NCBI RefSeq assembly: GCF_000410515.1
Contig: NC_021500.1
Coordinates: 372,001 to 436,000 of the forward strand
Origin: Enterobacter sp. R4-368
GTDB taxonomy: Bacteria; Pseudomonadota; Gammaproteobacteria; Enterobacterales; Enterobacteriaceae
Reading direction: 5' to 3'
Length of the DNA stretch: 64,000 nt
The number at the start of each line of letters is the position of its first letter. Within the stretch, counting starts at the first letter, position 1. The position numbers and the translations under genes were made by a program. Below are positions 1 to 7,225 of the stretch, in pieces. A model generated the notes under the pieces. It did not search any database, had not been told where the DNA came from, and saw only the letters and a list, made by a program, of their open reading frames with translations.

Positions 1-375
1 CCGCCGGAGAGCGATACCCCGCACGCCTACGATCCTGAACAGCAGGCGATGGTAATCACGCCCATTTTCCCGTGGGATGAAAAGCTGCACTTTGATCTCT
101 TTTCAATAGCGCTGGCGCCGGGGGCGATAAGTGAATCGACGCCGCACGAAAGCGGGGTGATTGAGCATGTGATTGTCATCAATGGTGCGCTGGATTTATG
201 TCTCGGCGGGCAGTGGAAAACATTTACCAGCGGAATGGGTGTGCGCTTTGCGGGCGATGAGGCCCATGCCTATCGCAACAGTTCCGCACACACCGTGCAT
301 TTCCACTCGTTGATCCATTATCCAAAAGAAAAAGCCGCAAGCACGCCTGCGGCTAAAAACGACGACGATAAATAA
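1..375 (+). CDS. sutR: SutR-like XRE-cupin regulator, C-terminal part
   Basis: The reading frame is open from base 1, so this is the last 124 codons of a gene that begins before the window. What is visible is a cupin (double-stranded beta-helix) domain with the usual PHE...G...EH core and a Lys/Asp-rich tail. SutR (YdcN) of E. coli is an XRE-type DNA-binding protein with a C-terminal cupin and lies directly before rlhA, exactly as here; it has been linked to control of sulfur-use genes. The helix-turn-helix half is outside the window, so the identity rests on position and the cupin sequence. The first ATG inside the window (49) lies within the domain and is not the true start. Confidence 0.65.
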   Translation, partial: PPESDTPHAYDPEQQAMVITPIFPWDEKLHFDLFSIALAPGAISESTPHESGVIEHVIVINGALDLCLGGQWKTFTSGMGVRFAGDEAHAYRNSSAHTVHFHSLIHYPKEKAASTPAAKNDDDK

Positions 376-627
376 CATGACAACGTTGACCCGCGATACT
401 TCGGGCTGCAGGAAAGTTCAGCCTCACCTGCAACCGGCAGTACGGTGGATAAAACGTGACGAGGAATGTCCGAGCCACCACTCTATCGCCGCATGAAACG
501 CAGCGGAAATAGCAATTTCGACATTGCATTGCCGACAGACGCAAATTCCCCCTGCGGCAGGTGGTGAAACGCCCCGGTTGTGACTACAATAGCCGCCATT
601 TTGTACATAATGGATAACGACGATTGT

Positions 628-2586
628 ATGCGCCTGCACCCCCATCATCTTGAACTGTTAAGCCCGGCCCGCGACACCGCCATCGCCCGTGAAGCGATCC
701 TTCATGGCGCTGACGCGGTCTACATTGGCGGCCCTGGCTTTGGCGCGCGCCACAACGCCGGTAACAGCCTGCGCGATATCGCCGAACTGGTGCCGTTCGC
801 GCATCGCTACGGCGCGAAAGTGTTTATCACCCTGAACACGATCCTTCATGATGACGAGCTGGAACCGGCGCAGAGCCTGATCCATGACCTGTACCAGGCC
901 GGTGTCGATGCGCTGATCGTGCAGGATATGGGCGTACTTGAGCTGGATATCCCGCCGATTGAGCTGCACGCCAGTACGCAGTGCGACATTCGCAGCGTGG
1001 AAAAAGCCAAATTCCTCTCCGATGTCGGTTTTAGCCAGATTGTGCTGGCGCGTGAGCTGAACCTGGAGCAGATCCGCGCCATTCATAACGCGACCGACGC
1101 CACCATTGAGTTCTTTATCCATGGCGCGCTGTGCGTGGCGTACTCCGGACAGTGCAATATCTCCCATGCGCAGACCGGGCGCAGCGCTAACCGCGGCGAC
1201 TGCTCTCAGGCGTGCCGCTTGCCCTATACGCTGAAAGACGATCAGGGCCGCGTCGTGGCTTATGAAAAACACCTGCTGTCGATGAAAGATAACGATCAGA
1301 CTGCCAACCTGGCGGCGCTGATCGATGCCGGTGTGCGCTCTTTCAAAATTGAAGGGCGCTACAAAGATATGAGCTACGTGAAGAACATCACCGCACATTA
1401 CCGCCAGATGCTGGACGCCATTATCGAAGATCGCGGCGACCTGGCGCGTGCGTCCGCCGGACGTACCGAACATTTCTTTATTCCCTCGACGGACAAAACC
1501 TTCCATCGCGGCAGCACCGATTATTTTGTCAATGCGCGTAAAATTGATATCGGCGCGTTTGATTCACCGAAATTTATCGGCCTGCCGGTCGGTGAAGTGC
1601 TGAAAGTAGCGAAAGATCATCTCGATGTTGAAGTGACCGAACCGCTGGCCAACGGTGATGGCCTGAACGTGCTGGTGAAGCGTGAAGTGGTGGGTTTTCG
1701 TGTCAACGTCGCCGAGAAAACGGGCGAGAACCGCTACCGCGTATTCCCGAACGAAATGCCGGACGTGCTGCGAACACTGCGCCCGCACCACGCGCTGAAC
1801 CGTAACCTTGACCATAACTGGCAGCAGGCATTATTGAAAACCTCCAGCGAGCGTCGCATCGGCGTGGATATTGAGCTGGGCGGCTGGCAGGAGCAACTGG
1901 TGCTGACGCTGACCAGCGAAGATGGCGTCAGCGTGACGCACACGCTGGACGGGCAGTTTGACGAAGCCAATAATGCGCAAAAAGCGCTGGAAAGCCTGAA
2001 AGACGGGCTGGCGAAACTGGGGCAAACCCGGTATTACGCACAGGCGATCACCGTGAATCTGCCGGGTGCGCTGTTTGTGCCCAACAGCCTGCTCAACCAG
2101 CTGCGTCGCGAAACGGTAGAGATGCTGGAAGAGGCCCGGCTGGCGAATTACCAGCGCGGCAGCCGCAAACCGGTGGCGACACCCGCGCCGATTTATCCGG
2201 AAACACACTTGTCGTTCCTGGCAAACGTCTATAACCATAAAGCGCGTGAATTTTATCACCGCTACGGTGTGCAGCTGATTGACGCCGCCTTCGAAGCGCA
2301 TGAAGAGAAGGGCGATGTGCCGGTGATGATCACCAAACACTGTTTGCGCTTCGCCTTCAACCTGTGCCCGAAACAGGCGAAAGGCAACATCAAAAGCTGG
2401 CGCGCGACGCCGATGCAACTGGTGCATGGCGACGAAGTGCTGACGCTGAAGTTTGACTGCCGTCCGTGTGAAATGCATGTGATTGGCAAAATTAAGCACC
2501 ATATCCTGAAAATGCCCCTGCCGGGCAGCGTAGTGGCGTCGATAAGCGCCGATGACTTAGTAAAAACGTTGCCAAAACGCAAATAA
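628..2586 (+). CDS. rlhA: RlhA, 23S rRNA 5-hydroxycytidine C2501 synthase (U32 family)
   Basis: Matches E. coli RlhA (YdcP) along its whole length. RlhA hydroxylates C2501 of 23S rRNA and uses prephenate-linked chemistry like its tRNA paralog. The peptidase-U32 signature is visible at residues 161-179 (EFFIHGALC...GQC.IS). Cys169, 176, 192 and 196 form the conserved cysteine set expected to hold the iron-sulfur cluster. A C-terminal domain has further cysteines (CLRF, CRPC). The open frame extends upstream to a GTG at 580 and an ATG at 610. I chose 628 because the protein then has the same N-terminus and length as the E. coli protein (MxxxxHxLELLSPARD). A TACAAT hexamer at 585-590 may be the -10 box, which also argues against the GTG start. 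The ribosome binding site is weak. Confidence 0.93.
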   Translation: MRLHPHHLELLSPARDTAIAREAILHGADAVYIGGPGFGARHNAGNSLRDIAELVPFAHRYGAKVFITLNTILHDDELEPAQSLIHDLYQAGVDALIVQDMGVLELDIPPIELHASTQCDIRSVEKAKFLSDVGFSQIVLARELNLEQIRAIHNATDATIEFFIHGALCVAYSGQCNISHAQTGRSANRGDCSQACRLPYTLKDDQGRVVAYEKHLLSMKDNDQTANLAALIDAGVRSFKIEGRYKDMSYVKNITAHYRQMLDAIIEDRGDLARASAGRTEHFFIPSTDKTFHRGSTDYFVNARKIDIGAFDSPKFIGLPVGEVLKVAKDHLDVEVTEPLANGDGLNVLVKREVVGFRVNVAEKTGENRYRVFPNEMPDVLRTLRPHHALNRNLDHNWQQALLKTSSERRIGVDIELGGWQEQLVLTLTSEDGVSVTHTLDGQFDEANNAQKALESLKDGLAKLGQTRYYAQAITVNLPGALFVPNSLLNQLRRETVEMLEEARLANYQRGSRKPVATPAPIYPETHLSFLANVYNHKAREFYHRYGVQLIDAAFEAHEEKGDVPVMITKHCLRFAFNLCPKQAKGNIKSWRATPMQLVHGDEVLTLKFDCRPCEMHVIGKIKHHILKMPLPGSVVASISADDLVKTLPKRK

Positions 2587-2591
2587 ACAAA

Positions 2592-2619
2592 GGGTGGCGC
2601 TGTGCCACCCTGTTTTTTT
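2592..2619 (+). terminator. Intrinsic terminator after rlhA
   Basis: A GGGTGGC/GCCACCC stem with a short loop is followed by a run of seven T. It starts five bases after the rlhA stop codon and separates rlhA from the lipoprotein gene. Confidence 0.85.
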
Positions 2620-2762
2620 ACTGTCCCTAAAACAATTCTTCTGAATAGCTATAAATTATCCCGCCGCGCTAATAACAAGCATGCGTTAATAACCGTAATA
2701 CGTTAATCTAGCCGGGCGAAAATAATAAGAAATGGCTTATTGATGATATTCACGGAGAGGAA

Positions 2763-3299
2763 ATGCGTAAATTTACGTTAAGCGCCTTGCTTGTTGCTGG
2801 TGCTTTTTTATTGTCTGCCTGTACGCCTGGCCCGCTCGGAACGCAGCGTTATCAGGCCTATACCGGTAGCGACGCGACAGTGGTCTACACCCAGGCTAAT
2901 AAGGCTCATCAAGGGCTTTTTTATTTCCAGCGTTATAACAAAGAGGGCGACTGCTTTAATTCCGCCGAGATGATTTACATCAGCAATAATATGCTGGAAG
3001 GCGTTGTTGACCGGCTTTTTACCAGCCGTCTGAAAGGCGATCAATACTGGACATTAATTGTTCAGGATAATTCAAGCGGCAGGATGTGGATCCATGAGAC
3101 CGCATTTTTCCTTGAAAAAGGAAAACACTATGTGGCAATCAGCTCCCGCGGCGCGGTCGAAATTCCGGCGGATTTGAATATCACCAGCCAGGACGATCTG
3201 GATAAAGTGTATGACCGCTACCAGGATAAACCGGCGAAACCGTGGAATTTACGCCGTGGCATCTGCAAGTCCTGGTTATCCAAAGCGATGGGATCGTAA
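2763..3299 (+). CDS. Putative lipoprotein, unknown function
   Basis: A 178-residue protein with a clear lipoprotein signal: basic MRKF start, hydrophobic core, then LLSAC with the lipidated cysteine at residue 20. Residues +2/+3 are T and P, so there is no Asp retention signal and outer-membrane sorting is expected. The mature part is a compact mixed domain with two further cysteines (in GDCFN and GICKSW) that could form a disulfide. A GGAGAGGAA ribosome binding site sits just before the ATG. The gene stands alone between two terminators, and E. coli has no counterpart at this place in the rlhA neighbourhood. I do not recognise a family and assign no function. Confidence 0.8.
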   Translation: MRKFTLSALLVAGAFLLSACTPGPLGTQRYQAYTGSDATVVYTQANKAHQGLFYFQRYNKEGDCFNSAEMIYISNNMLEGVVDRLFTSRLKGDQYWTLIVQDNSSGRMWIHETAFFLEKGKHYVAISSRGAVEIPADLNITSQDDLDKVYDRYQDKPAKPWNLRRGICKSWLSKAMGS

Positions 3300-3343
3300 T
3301 CTCCTGAGCAAGCGGCGTTAAAACCGTATCTGCCAGATAAAAA

Positions 3344-3375
3344 AACAGGCCTTTCGCCATCACGAAAGGCCTGTT
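3344..3375. terminator. Bidirectional terminator between convergent genes
   Basis: A 13-bp AACAGGCCTTTCG/CGAAAGGCCTGTT stem has A-rich sequence on the left and T residues on the right. It lies between the lipoprotein gene (+) and the proline-rich protein gene (-) and can stop both. Confidence 0.85.
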
Positions 3376-3391
3376 TGCATTGCGGGCTGGA

Positions 3392-3661
3392 TTAGCGGTC
3401 GTCACCCGGACGACTTTCTTCCGGCAGCGGTGGTTTCTTACCGTTGTGTTTGTCGCGGTGTTTGTCATCCGGGCGCGGCGGCTTATCTTGCTTATGTTTC
3501 GGCGGCGGCGCATCGTGCGACGGTTTTTTATCACCGTTATGCTGCGGGCCATTTTGGTACTGTTCCGGCGGTAGCGGCGGACGTTCGTCAGCAAACGCCA
3601 TCGAAGAGAAGCTCACCGCCAGAATGGCAGTCACCAGTGCACTCTTTTTCATCTTTTTCAT
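3392..3661 (-). CDS. Small exported proline/lysine-rich protein, unknown
   Basis: An 89-residue protein with a Sec-type signal peptide (MKKMKKSALV start, cleavage likely after AFA at residue 24). The mature part is only about 65 residues and is of extreme composition: PPLPPEQ, then Lys/His/Asp/Pro-rich stretches such as PPPKHKQDKPPRP and a matching PPLPEE near the end. It looks disordered and periplasmic or secreted, with no cysteine and few hydrophobic residues. Histidines and acidic residues could bind metal, but that is a guess from composition. A GGATG-rich leader precedes the ATG. It is probably a single-gene unit, closed by the shared terminator. No family recognised. Confidence 0.7.
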   Translation of the reverse strand: MKKMKKSALVTAILAVSFSSMAFADERPPLPPEQYQNGPQHNGDKKPSHDAPPPKHKQDKPPRPDDKHRDKHNGKKPPLPEESRPGDDR

Positions 3662-3737
3662 CCTTACTCGTTCTGTTGCGTGGCGACGATTTGACGATAA
3701 AAAAGTGAAGGGATTATGGAGCGTTACGCCTTCGGGA

Positions 3738-4688
3738 TTATTCCTGGCGGCGCGGAGGAAGATAGCGCCAGTAAGGCGGTGAACCGAAACTCGCCAGTAA
3801 AAAATCGATCACCGTGCGGGTGTTAAGCGACGGGTATTTCCCGCCAGGATAGAGCAACCACAGCGACTGCTGCGTTGCCGAATAACTGGCGGTAAAATCA
3901 GGCATGAGCGCCACAAGCTCGTTGCGATTCAGCATTTCACCCACTTGCCAGTCCGGGAAAAGTAATATTCCCGCATCACTCAGTGCGGCCTGTAACAGCA
4001 ATTCCGCGTTATCGGAAACGATTTTGGCCTGCGGCGAAAACTGGACATATTTCTCTCCCCGCTGAAAACGCCAGCGCTGTAAACCACTTTTCCCGCGATA
4101 CGCCAGTAACCGGTGCGATTGCAACTCCTCTGGCGTGTTCGGTTGACCATAACGGCGCACGTAGGCGGGGGTCGCCACCAAATGGCACTGCTGATGCGCA
4201 ATCAGCCGACCGTGCAACTCAGAATCCTGCAGCGCCGCGATACGCAGCAGCAGATCCGTACCGTCGGCAAACGGGTCGATATAGTCATCGTTCAGGTTCA
4301 GTTCGATATGCAGACGCGGATAGCGCTCGCTCAGTTCGCTGATTTTGGGGCCAATATGGCGCAGGCCAAACGAGATTGGCGCATTAATGCGAATGCGCCC
4401 GCCAGGCTCATCGCGACGCTCGTCCACCTGCGTTTGCGCGTCCGCAAGCTGCTGTAACATGGCGCGAAACGTGTCGGCATAGATATGACCCGCCTCGGTG
4501 GCAATCACCGCGCGCGTGTTGCGGTACAACAACTGGGTTTCCAGCGCCTGCTCCAGTTGCTGAACCACGCGCGATAGCGATGAGGCCGCCAGACCTTCAT
4601 TGCGTGCGACTTCGGATAAATTTCCCTCGCGAACAATGGCGAGAAACAGCTGCATTGAGCGGGCACTAATTTGACTGAGCTTATTCAT
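3738..4688 (-). CDS. LysR-family transcriptional regulator
   Basis: A 316-residue LysR-type regulator. The N-terminal winged helix-turn-helix covers about residues 5-65 (AIVREGNLSEVARNEGLAASSLSRVVQQLE). It is followed by the linker helix and a periplasmic-binding-protein-like effector domain (about 95-300). The subgroup with EPGGRIRINAP after the linker is the CrgA/AaeR-like one. The gene is divergent from the nitroreductase gene; the two starts are 96 bp apart, so the regulator probably controls that gene and itself. The effector is not known; a redox or quinone/nitroaromatic signal is an inference from the neighbour. Confidence 0.88.
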   Translation of the reverse strand: MNKLSQISARSMQLFLAIVREGNLSEVARNEGLAASSLSRVVQQLEQALETQLLYRNTRAVIATEAGHIYADTFRAMLQQLADAQTQVDERRDEPGGRIRINAPISFGLRHIGPKISELSERYPRLHIELNLNDDYIDPFADGTDLLLRIAALQDSELHGRLIAHQQCHLVATPAYVRRYGQPNTPEELQSHRLLAYRGKSGLQRWRFQRGEKYVQFSPQAKIVSDNAELLLQAALSDAGILLFPDWQVGEMLNRNELVALMPDFTASYSATQQSLWLLYPGGKYPSLNTRTVIDFLLASFGSPPYWRYLPPRRQE

Positions 4689-4784
4689 CTGTGCGTAATC
4701 CGCAAAGGTCTATGGCGCATTGTAGTGTTTTTGCGAACAGGTTTCATCGTTAAGCTACGCGAACAATTAATACGGAGAAGAATC

Positions 4785-5465
4785 ATGAGCACTATAGTGA
4801 AAGCCTTCGATGAAACCGTCCGCCAGCGTTTTTCCGCCCGCGCATTTTTACCAACCCCGTTAACGGACGAGCAAATTCGGGACGTGTTGCAGGATGCGCA
4901 ATATTCCCCGTCTAACTGCAACACCCAGCCGTGGCATGTGCATGTGGTTTCCGGTGAAACGAAAAATCGTCTTGGAAAAAGGATGACGGAAAACGATCTG
5001 CAAGGGCACCAGACGCCGGATTTCACCTTTTCTTATGATGATTTTCATGGCGACTATTTTGAGCGCGCTCATGAGCAAGCGCGGATTTATTACGAGGCGA
5101 TAGGCGTGGCGCGTGAAGATAAAGCACGGCGCAAAGAGGCTTATCTGCGAAATTATCAGTTTTTTAACGCGCCACACGCCGCTTTTCTGTTTATGCCATC
5201 TTTTGGCGACAACATCCGCGTTGCCTCCGACATTGGCATGTATGCGCAGAGCTTTTTGCTGTCATTGACGGCGCGTGGTTTTGCCGGAATTCCGCAGACT
5301 TTACTGGGTTTTCACGCCGATATGATCCGCGAAGAACTCGGTGTTTCCGCTGATTATCGGCTGCTGTTCGGCATCTCGTTTGGTTATGCCGATATGTCTG
5401 CGCCCTCTGCGAAAACACGCATGCCGCGGATTCCCGTTGAGCAAAGTGTGGTGATGCACGGGTAA
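4785..5465 (+). CDS. Nitroreductase-family FMN oxidoreductase
   Basis: A 226-residue nitroreductase-family protein. The FMN-binding N-terminus RFSARAFLPTPLTDEQI and the S-P-S-N-C-N-T-Q-P-W-H block (about residues 42-52) are typical, as is the late GIPQTLLGF segment. Such enzymes use NAD(P)H to reduce nitro groups or quinones in the cytoplasm; the physiological substrate here is not known. The open frame runs back to 4671, across the divergent promoter region. The ATG at 4785 is chosen because a GGAGAAG ribosome binding site lies just before it and the family N-terminus starts there. It is divergent from the LysR gene, its likely regulator. Confidence 0.9.
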   Translation: MSTIVKAFDETVRQRFSARAFLPTPLTDEQIRDVLQDAQYSPSNCNTQPWHVHVVSGETKNRLGKRMTENDLQGHQTPDFTFSYDDFHGDYFERAHEQARIYYEAIGVAREDKARRKEAYLRNYQFFNAPHAAFLFMPSFGDNIRVASDIGMYAQSFLLSLTARGFAGIPQTLLGFHADMIREELGVSADYRLLFGISFGYADMSAPSAKTRMPRIPVEQSVVMHG

Positions 5466-5473
5466 CGCCGTGG

Positions 5474-5508
5474 TGACCAGAGACGCTAATGACGAGCGTC
5501 TCTGGTCA
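5474..5508. terminator. Long hairpin between convergent genes
   Basis: A perfect 14-bp inverted repeat (TGACCAGAGACGCT / AGCGTCTCTGGTCA) with a 7-base loop fills almost the whole 46-bp gap between the nitroreductase gene and the deaminase-like gene. There is no long T-run on either side, so termination is likely but not certain. Confidence 0.65.
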
Positions 5509-5511
5509 GTG

Positions 5512-5973
5512 TTATGCGGCACAAAGCGCGCGGGCGCTTTGTTTCCACTCATCAACCTGATCGGGGTGCAGAAAGGAGAAATAAACGGTGGTGTTATCAG
5601 GCAGGATATTTTGCAACGCCTGCATGCAGTTGGCTTCGCAGGGGCGTAATTCGATATACACGCTGGTGATCGGCAACTGTTCATCGACATTGCCAGAGTT
5701 CTCAATGCGTCGTATCGCCGCAATCAGTGCCGCCATTTCGCCATGCAATTTTACCCAGTTATTGGTGTAAATATCCGGTGGCATCTCAATACGCATCTGG
5801 CTATTGCCAAAGGCGTAGCGGGAATTACCGCGCAGCGTGTATTCGACGGTGGCGCAGCACGATTCCGGGCCAAAACCATCTTGTTTAACCAACTTCTTTT
5901 TGTCTTCCAGCGTACGGCGAACAATCGGGTAACCCGACCGGAGATTGTAAGGCGTCTGAACGAGGTTAATCAT
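5512..5973 (-). CDS. Stand-alone deaminase-fold protein (HGE / PCx3C)
   Basis: A 153-residue protein I could not assign to a named family. It carries the two halves of a cytidine-deaminase-type zinc site: H77-G-E79 at the start of a helix (LHGEMAALIAAI) and P111-C112-x3-C116 (PCEANC) after a beta strand (TSVYIEL). Glu79 would be the proton shuttle and His77, Cys112 and Cys116 the zinc ligands. The usual second motif is PCxxC; one extra residue is present here. There is no signal peptide or membrane segment, and no polymorphic-toxin leader or obvious immunity gene beside it. The start is supported by a GGGAGAAATAATG site. It could be a nucleotide or nucleic-acid deaminase, a toxin domain in free form, or an inactive relative. 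It is flanked by hairpins and stands alone. Confidence 0.7.
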   Translation of the reverse strand: MINLVQTPYNLRSGYPIVRRTLEDKKKLVKQDGFGPESCCATVEYTLRGNSRYAFGNSQMRIEMPPDIYTNNWVKLHGEMAALIAAIRRIENSGNVDEQLPITSVYIELRPCEANCMQALQNILPDNTTVYFSFLHPDQVDEWKQSARALCAA

Positions 5974-6040
5974 TATTTCTCCCTAAACGCATGAAAAATC
6001 GCAGCTCTAATGTAAATTGGACAACGAAAAGCGTAGTGAA

Positions 6041-6068
6041 CGATCCCGGAAATTTCTAGCCGGGATCG
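6041..6068 (-). terminator. Hairpin after the cio operon
   Basis: A perfect 9-bp CGATCCCGG/CCGGGATCG stem with a 10-base loop lies just beyond the stop of the DUF2474 gene. The T-tract on the minus strand is poor. Confidence 0.5.
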
Positions 6069-6086
6069 TGCGTTGCCCATGGCCAG

Positions 6087-6215
6087 TTAGTGCGATTTAA
6101 ACCCCGCCGCCGACATCAGAAGCCGGAACACCATACTGACCGCAAACAGTGCCAGCACGCTGCCTCCCCAGATTATTAACATCCACATCAGGCGGTTAAA
6201 AAACGACTGTTTCAT
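6087..6215 (-). CDS. Small membrane subunit, DUF2474 type (bd oxidase accessory)
   Basis: A 42-residue, single-membrane-span protein (MKQSFFNRLMWMLIIWGG start, one hydrophobic helix at about 9-35, short charged tail). It is of the DUF2474 type found as the last gene of CioAB-like oxidase operons. Its role is taken to be like CydX of E. coli, a small subunit that stabilises the haem sites, but this is by analogy. The start codon overlaps the cioB stop in a TAATG junction, so translation is coupled. A longer in-frame reading from 6356 lies inside cioB and is not credible. Confidence 0.85.
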   Translation of the reverse strand: MKQSFFNRLMWMLIIWGGSVLALFAVSMVFRLLMSAAGFKSH

Positions 6216-7225
6216 TAATGGTACCCCGCGCCATGTTGCACCTTGCCGCGAAACACGTAGTAACTCCACAAGGTATAAACCAGAATAATCGGGATGATCA
6301 GCAGGGCACCGACCAGCATAAAGCCCTGGCTTTGCACAGGTGCCGCGGCCTGCCACAACGTGATATCCGGCGGAATAATGTGCGGCCAGATACTGATGCC
6401 AAGCCCGCTAAACCCGAGGAAAATCAGCCCCAGCGTCTGCACAAATGGCAGCGTGTGGGAATCCGGGTTGCCGAGGCTGCGCCACAGCCAGGCACTCAGT
6501 ACCACAACTAACAGCGGTACCGGCGAGAAGAAATAGAGATTCGGCAAGCTGAACCAGCGATCGGCAATTGCGGAATGCGTCAGCGGCGTCCACAGGCTAA
6601 TCACGGCAATCACCACCAACATCGCCAGCAACAGTTTTCTCGCGGCCTTGCGCATTTTCCCCTGCAACGGCTCTTCGCTTTTCATCACCAGCCAGCTCGC
6701 GCCGAGCAGGGCGTAAGTGATGACCAGCCCGACGCCGCAAAACAGGTTAAACGGCGTCAGCCAGTCGAGCGCACCGCCGCTAAACGTACGGCCCGTCACC
6801 GGAAAACCGTTCAGCACCGCGCCCACCACCACCCCCTGGGTAAAGGTGGCAAGCAGCGAGCCGGAGAGAAACGCTTTGTCCCAGAACGGCCGGTGCGCGG
6901 GTGTGGCTTTGAAGCGAAACTCAAAGGCCACGCCGCGAAAGATAAGACCGATCAGCATTAAGGTCAGCGGAATGGTCAGCGCATCGACAATCACCGCATA
7001 CGCCAGCGGAAACGCGCCGAATAACCCCGCGCCGCCGAGCACCAGCCAGGTCTCGTTGCCATCCCAGACCGGCGCGACACTGTTGACCATCACGTCGCGA
7101 TCGTGAGCGTCACGCGTGACGGGAAACAGGATACCGATACCAAGGTCAAAACCGTCCATCACGATATACATCAGGGTGGCGAAGACGATAATGACAAACC
7201 AGATTAACGAAAGATCGATGCCCAT
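6215..7225 (-). CDS. cioB: CioB, cytochrome bd-type oxidase subunit II
   Basis: A 336-residue, eight- to nine-helix membrane protein of the CydB/CioB family, the core-partner subunit of a bd-type quinol oxidase. Typical blocks are MDGFDLGIGIL near residue 23, WDGNETWLVLGG near residue 54 and the AFEFR segment near residue 100. With subunit I it oxidises quinol and reduces oxygen to water without pumping protons. It overlaps both neighbours by one base (TAATG), showing tight translational coupling in the order cioA-cioB-DUF2474. The presence of DUF2474 rather than CydX, and a short subunit I, place it with the cyanide-insensitive (Cio) group rather than with CydAB or AppCB. Confidence 0.92.
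   Translation of the reverse strand: MGIDLSLIWFVIIVFATLMYIVMDGFDLGIGILFPVTRDAHDRDVMVNSVAPVWDGNETWLVLGGAGLFGAFPLAYAVIVDALTIPLTLMLIGLIFRGVAFEFRFKATPAHRPFWDKAFLSGSLLATFTQGVVVGAVLNGFPVTGRTFSGGALDWLTPFNLFCGVGLVITYALLGASWLVMKSEEPLQGKMRKAARKLLLAMLVVIAVISLWTPLTHSAIADRWFSLPNLYFFSPVPLLVVVLSAWLWRSLGNPDSHTLPFVQTLGLIFLGFSGLGISIWPHIIPPDITLWQAAAPVQSQGFMLVGALLIIPIILVYTLWSYYVFRGKVQHGAGYH

Noticed and set aside
658..1506. 282-codon open frame on the minus strand
   Set aside because: It lies wholly antisense to rlhA, whose sequence is strongly conserved; no ribosome binding site or family features.
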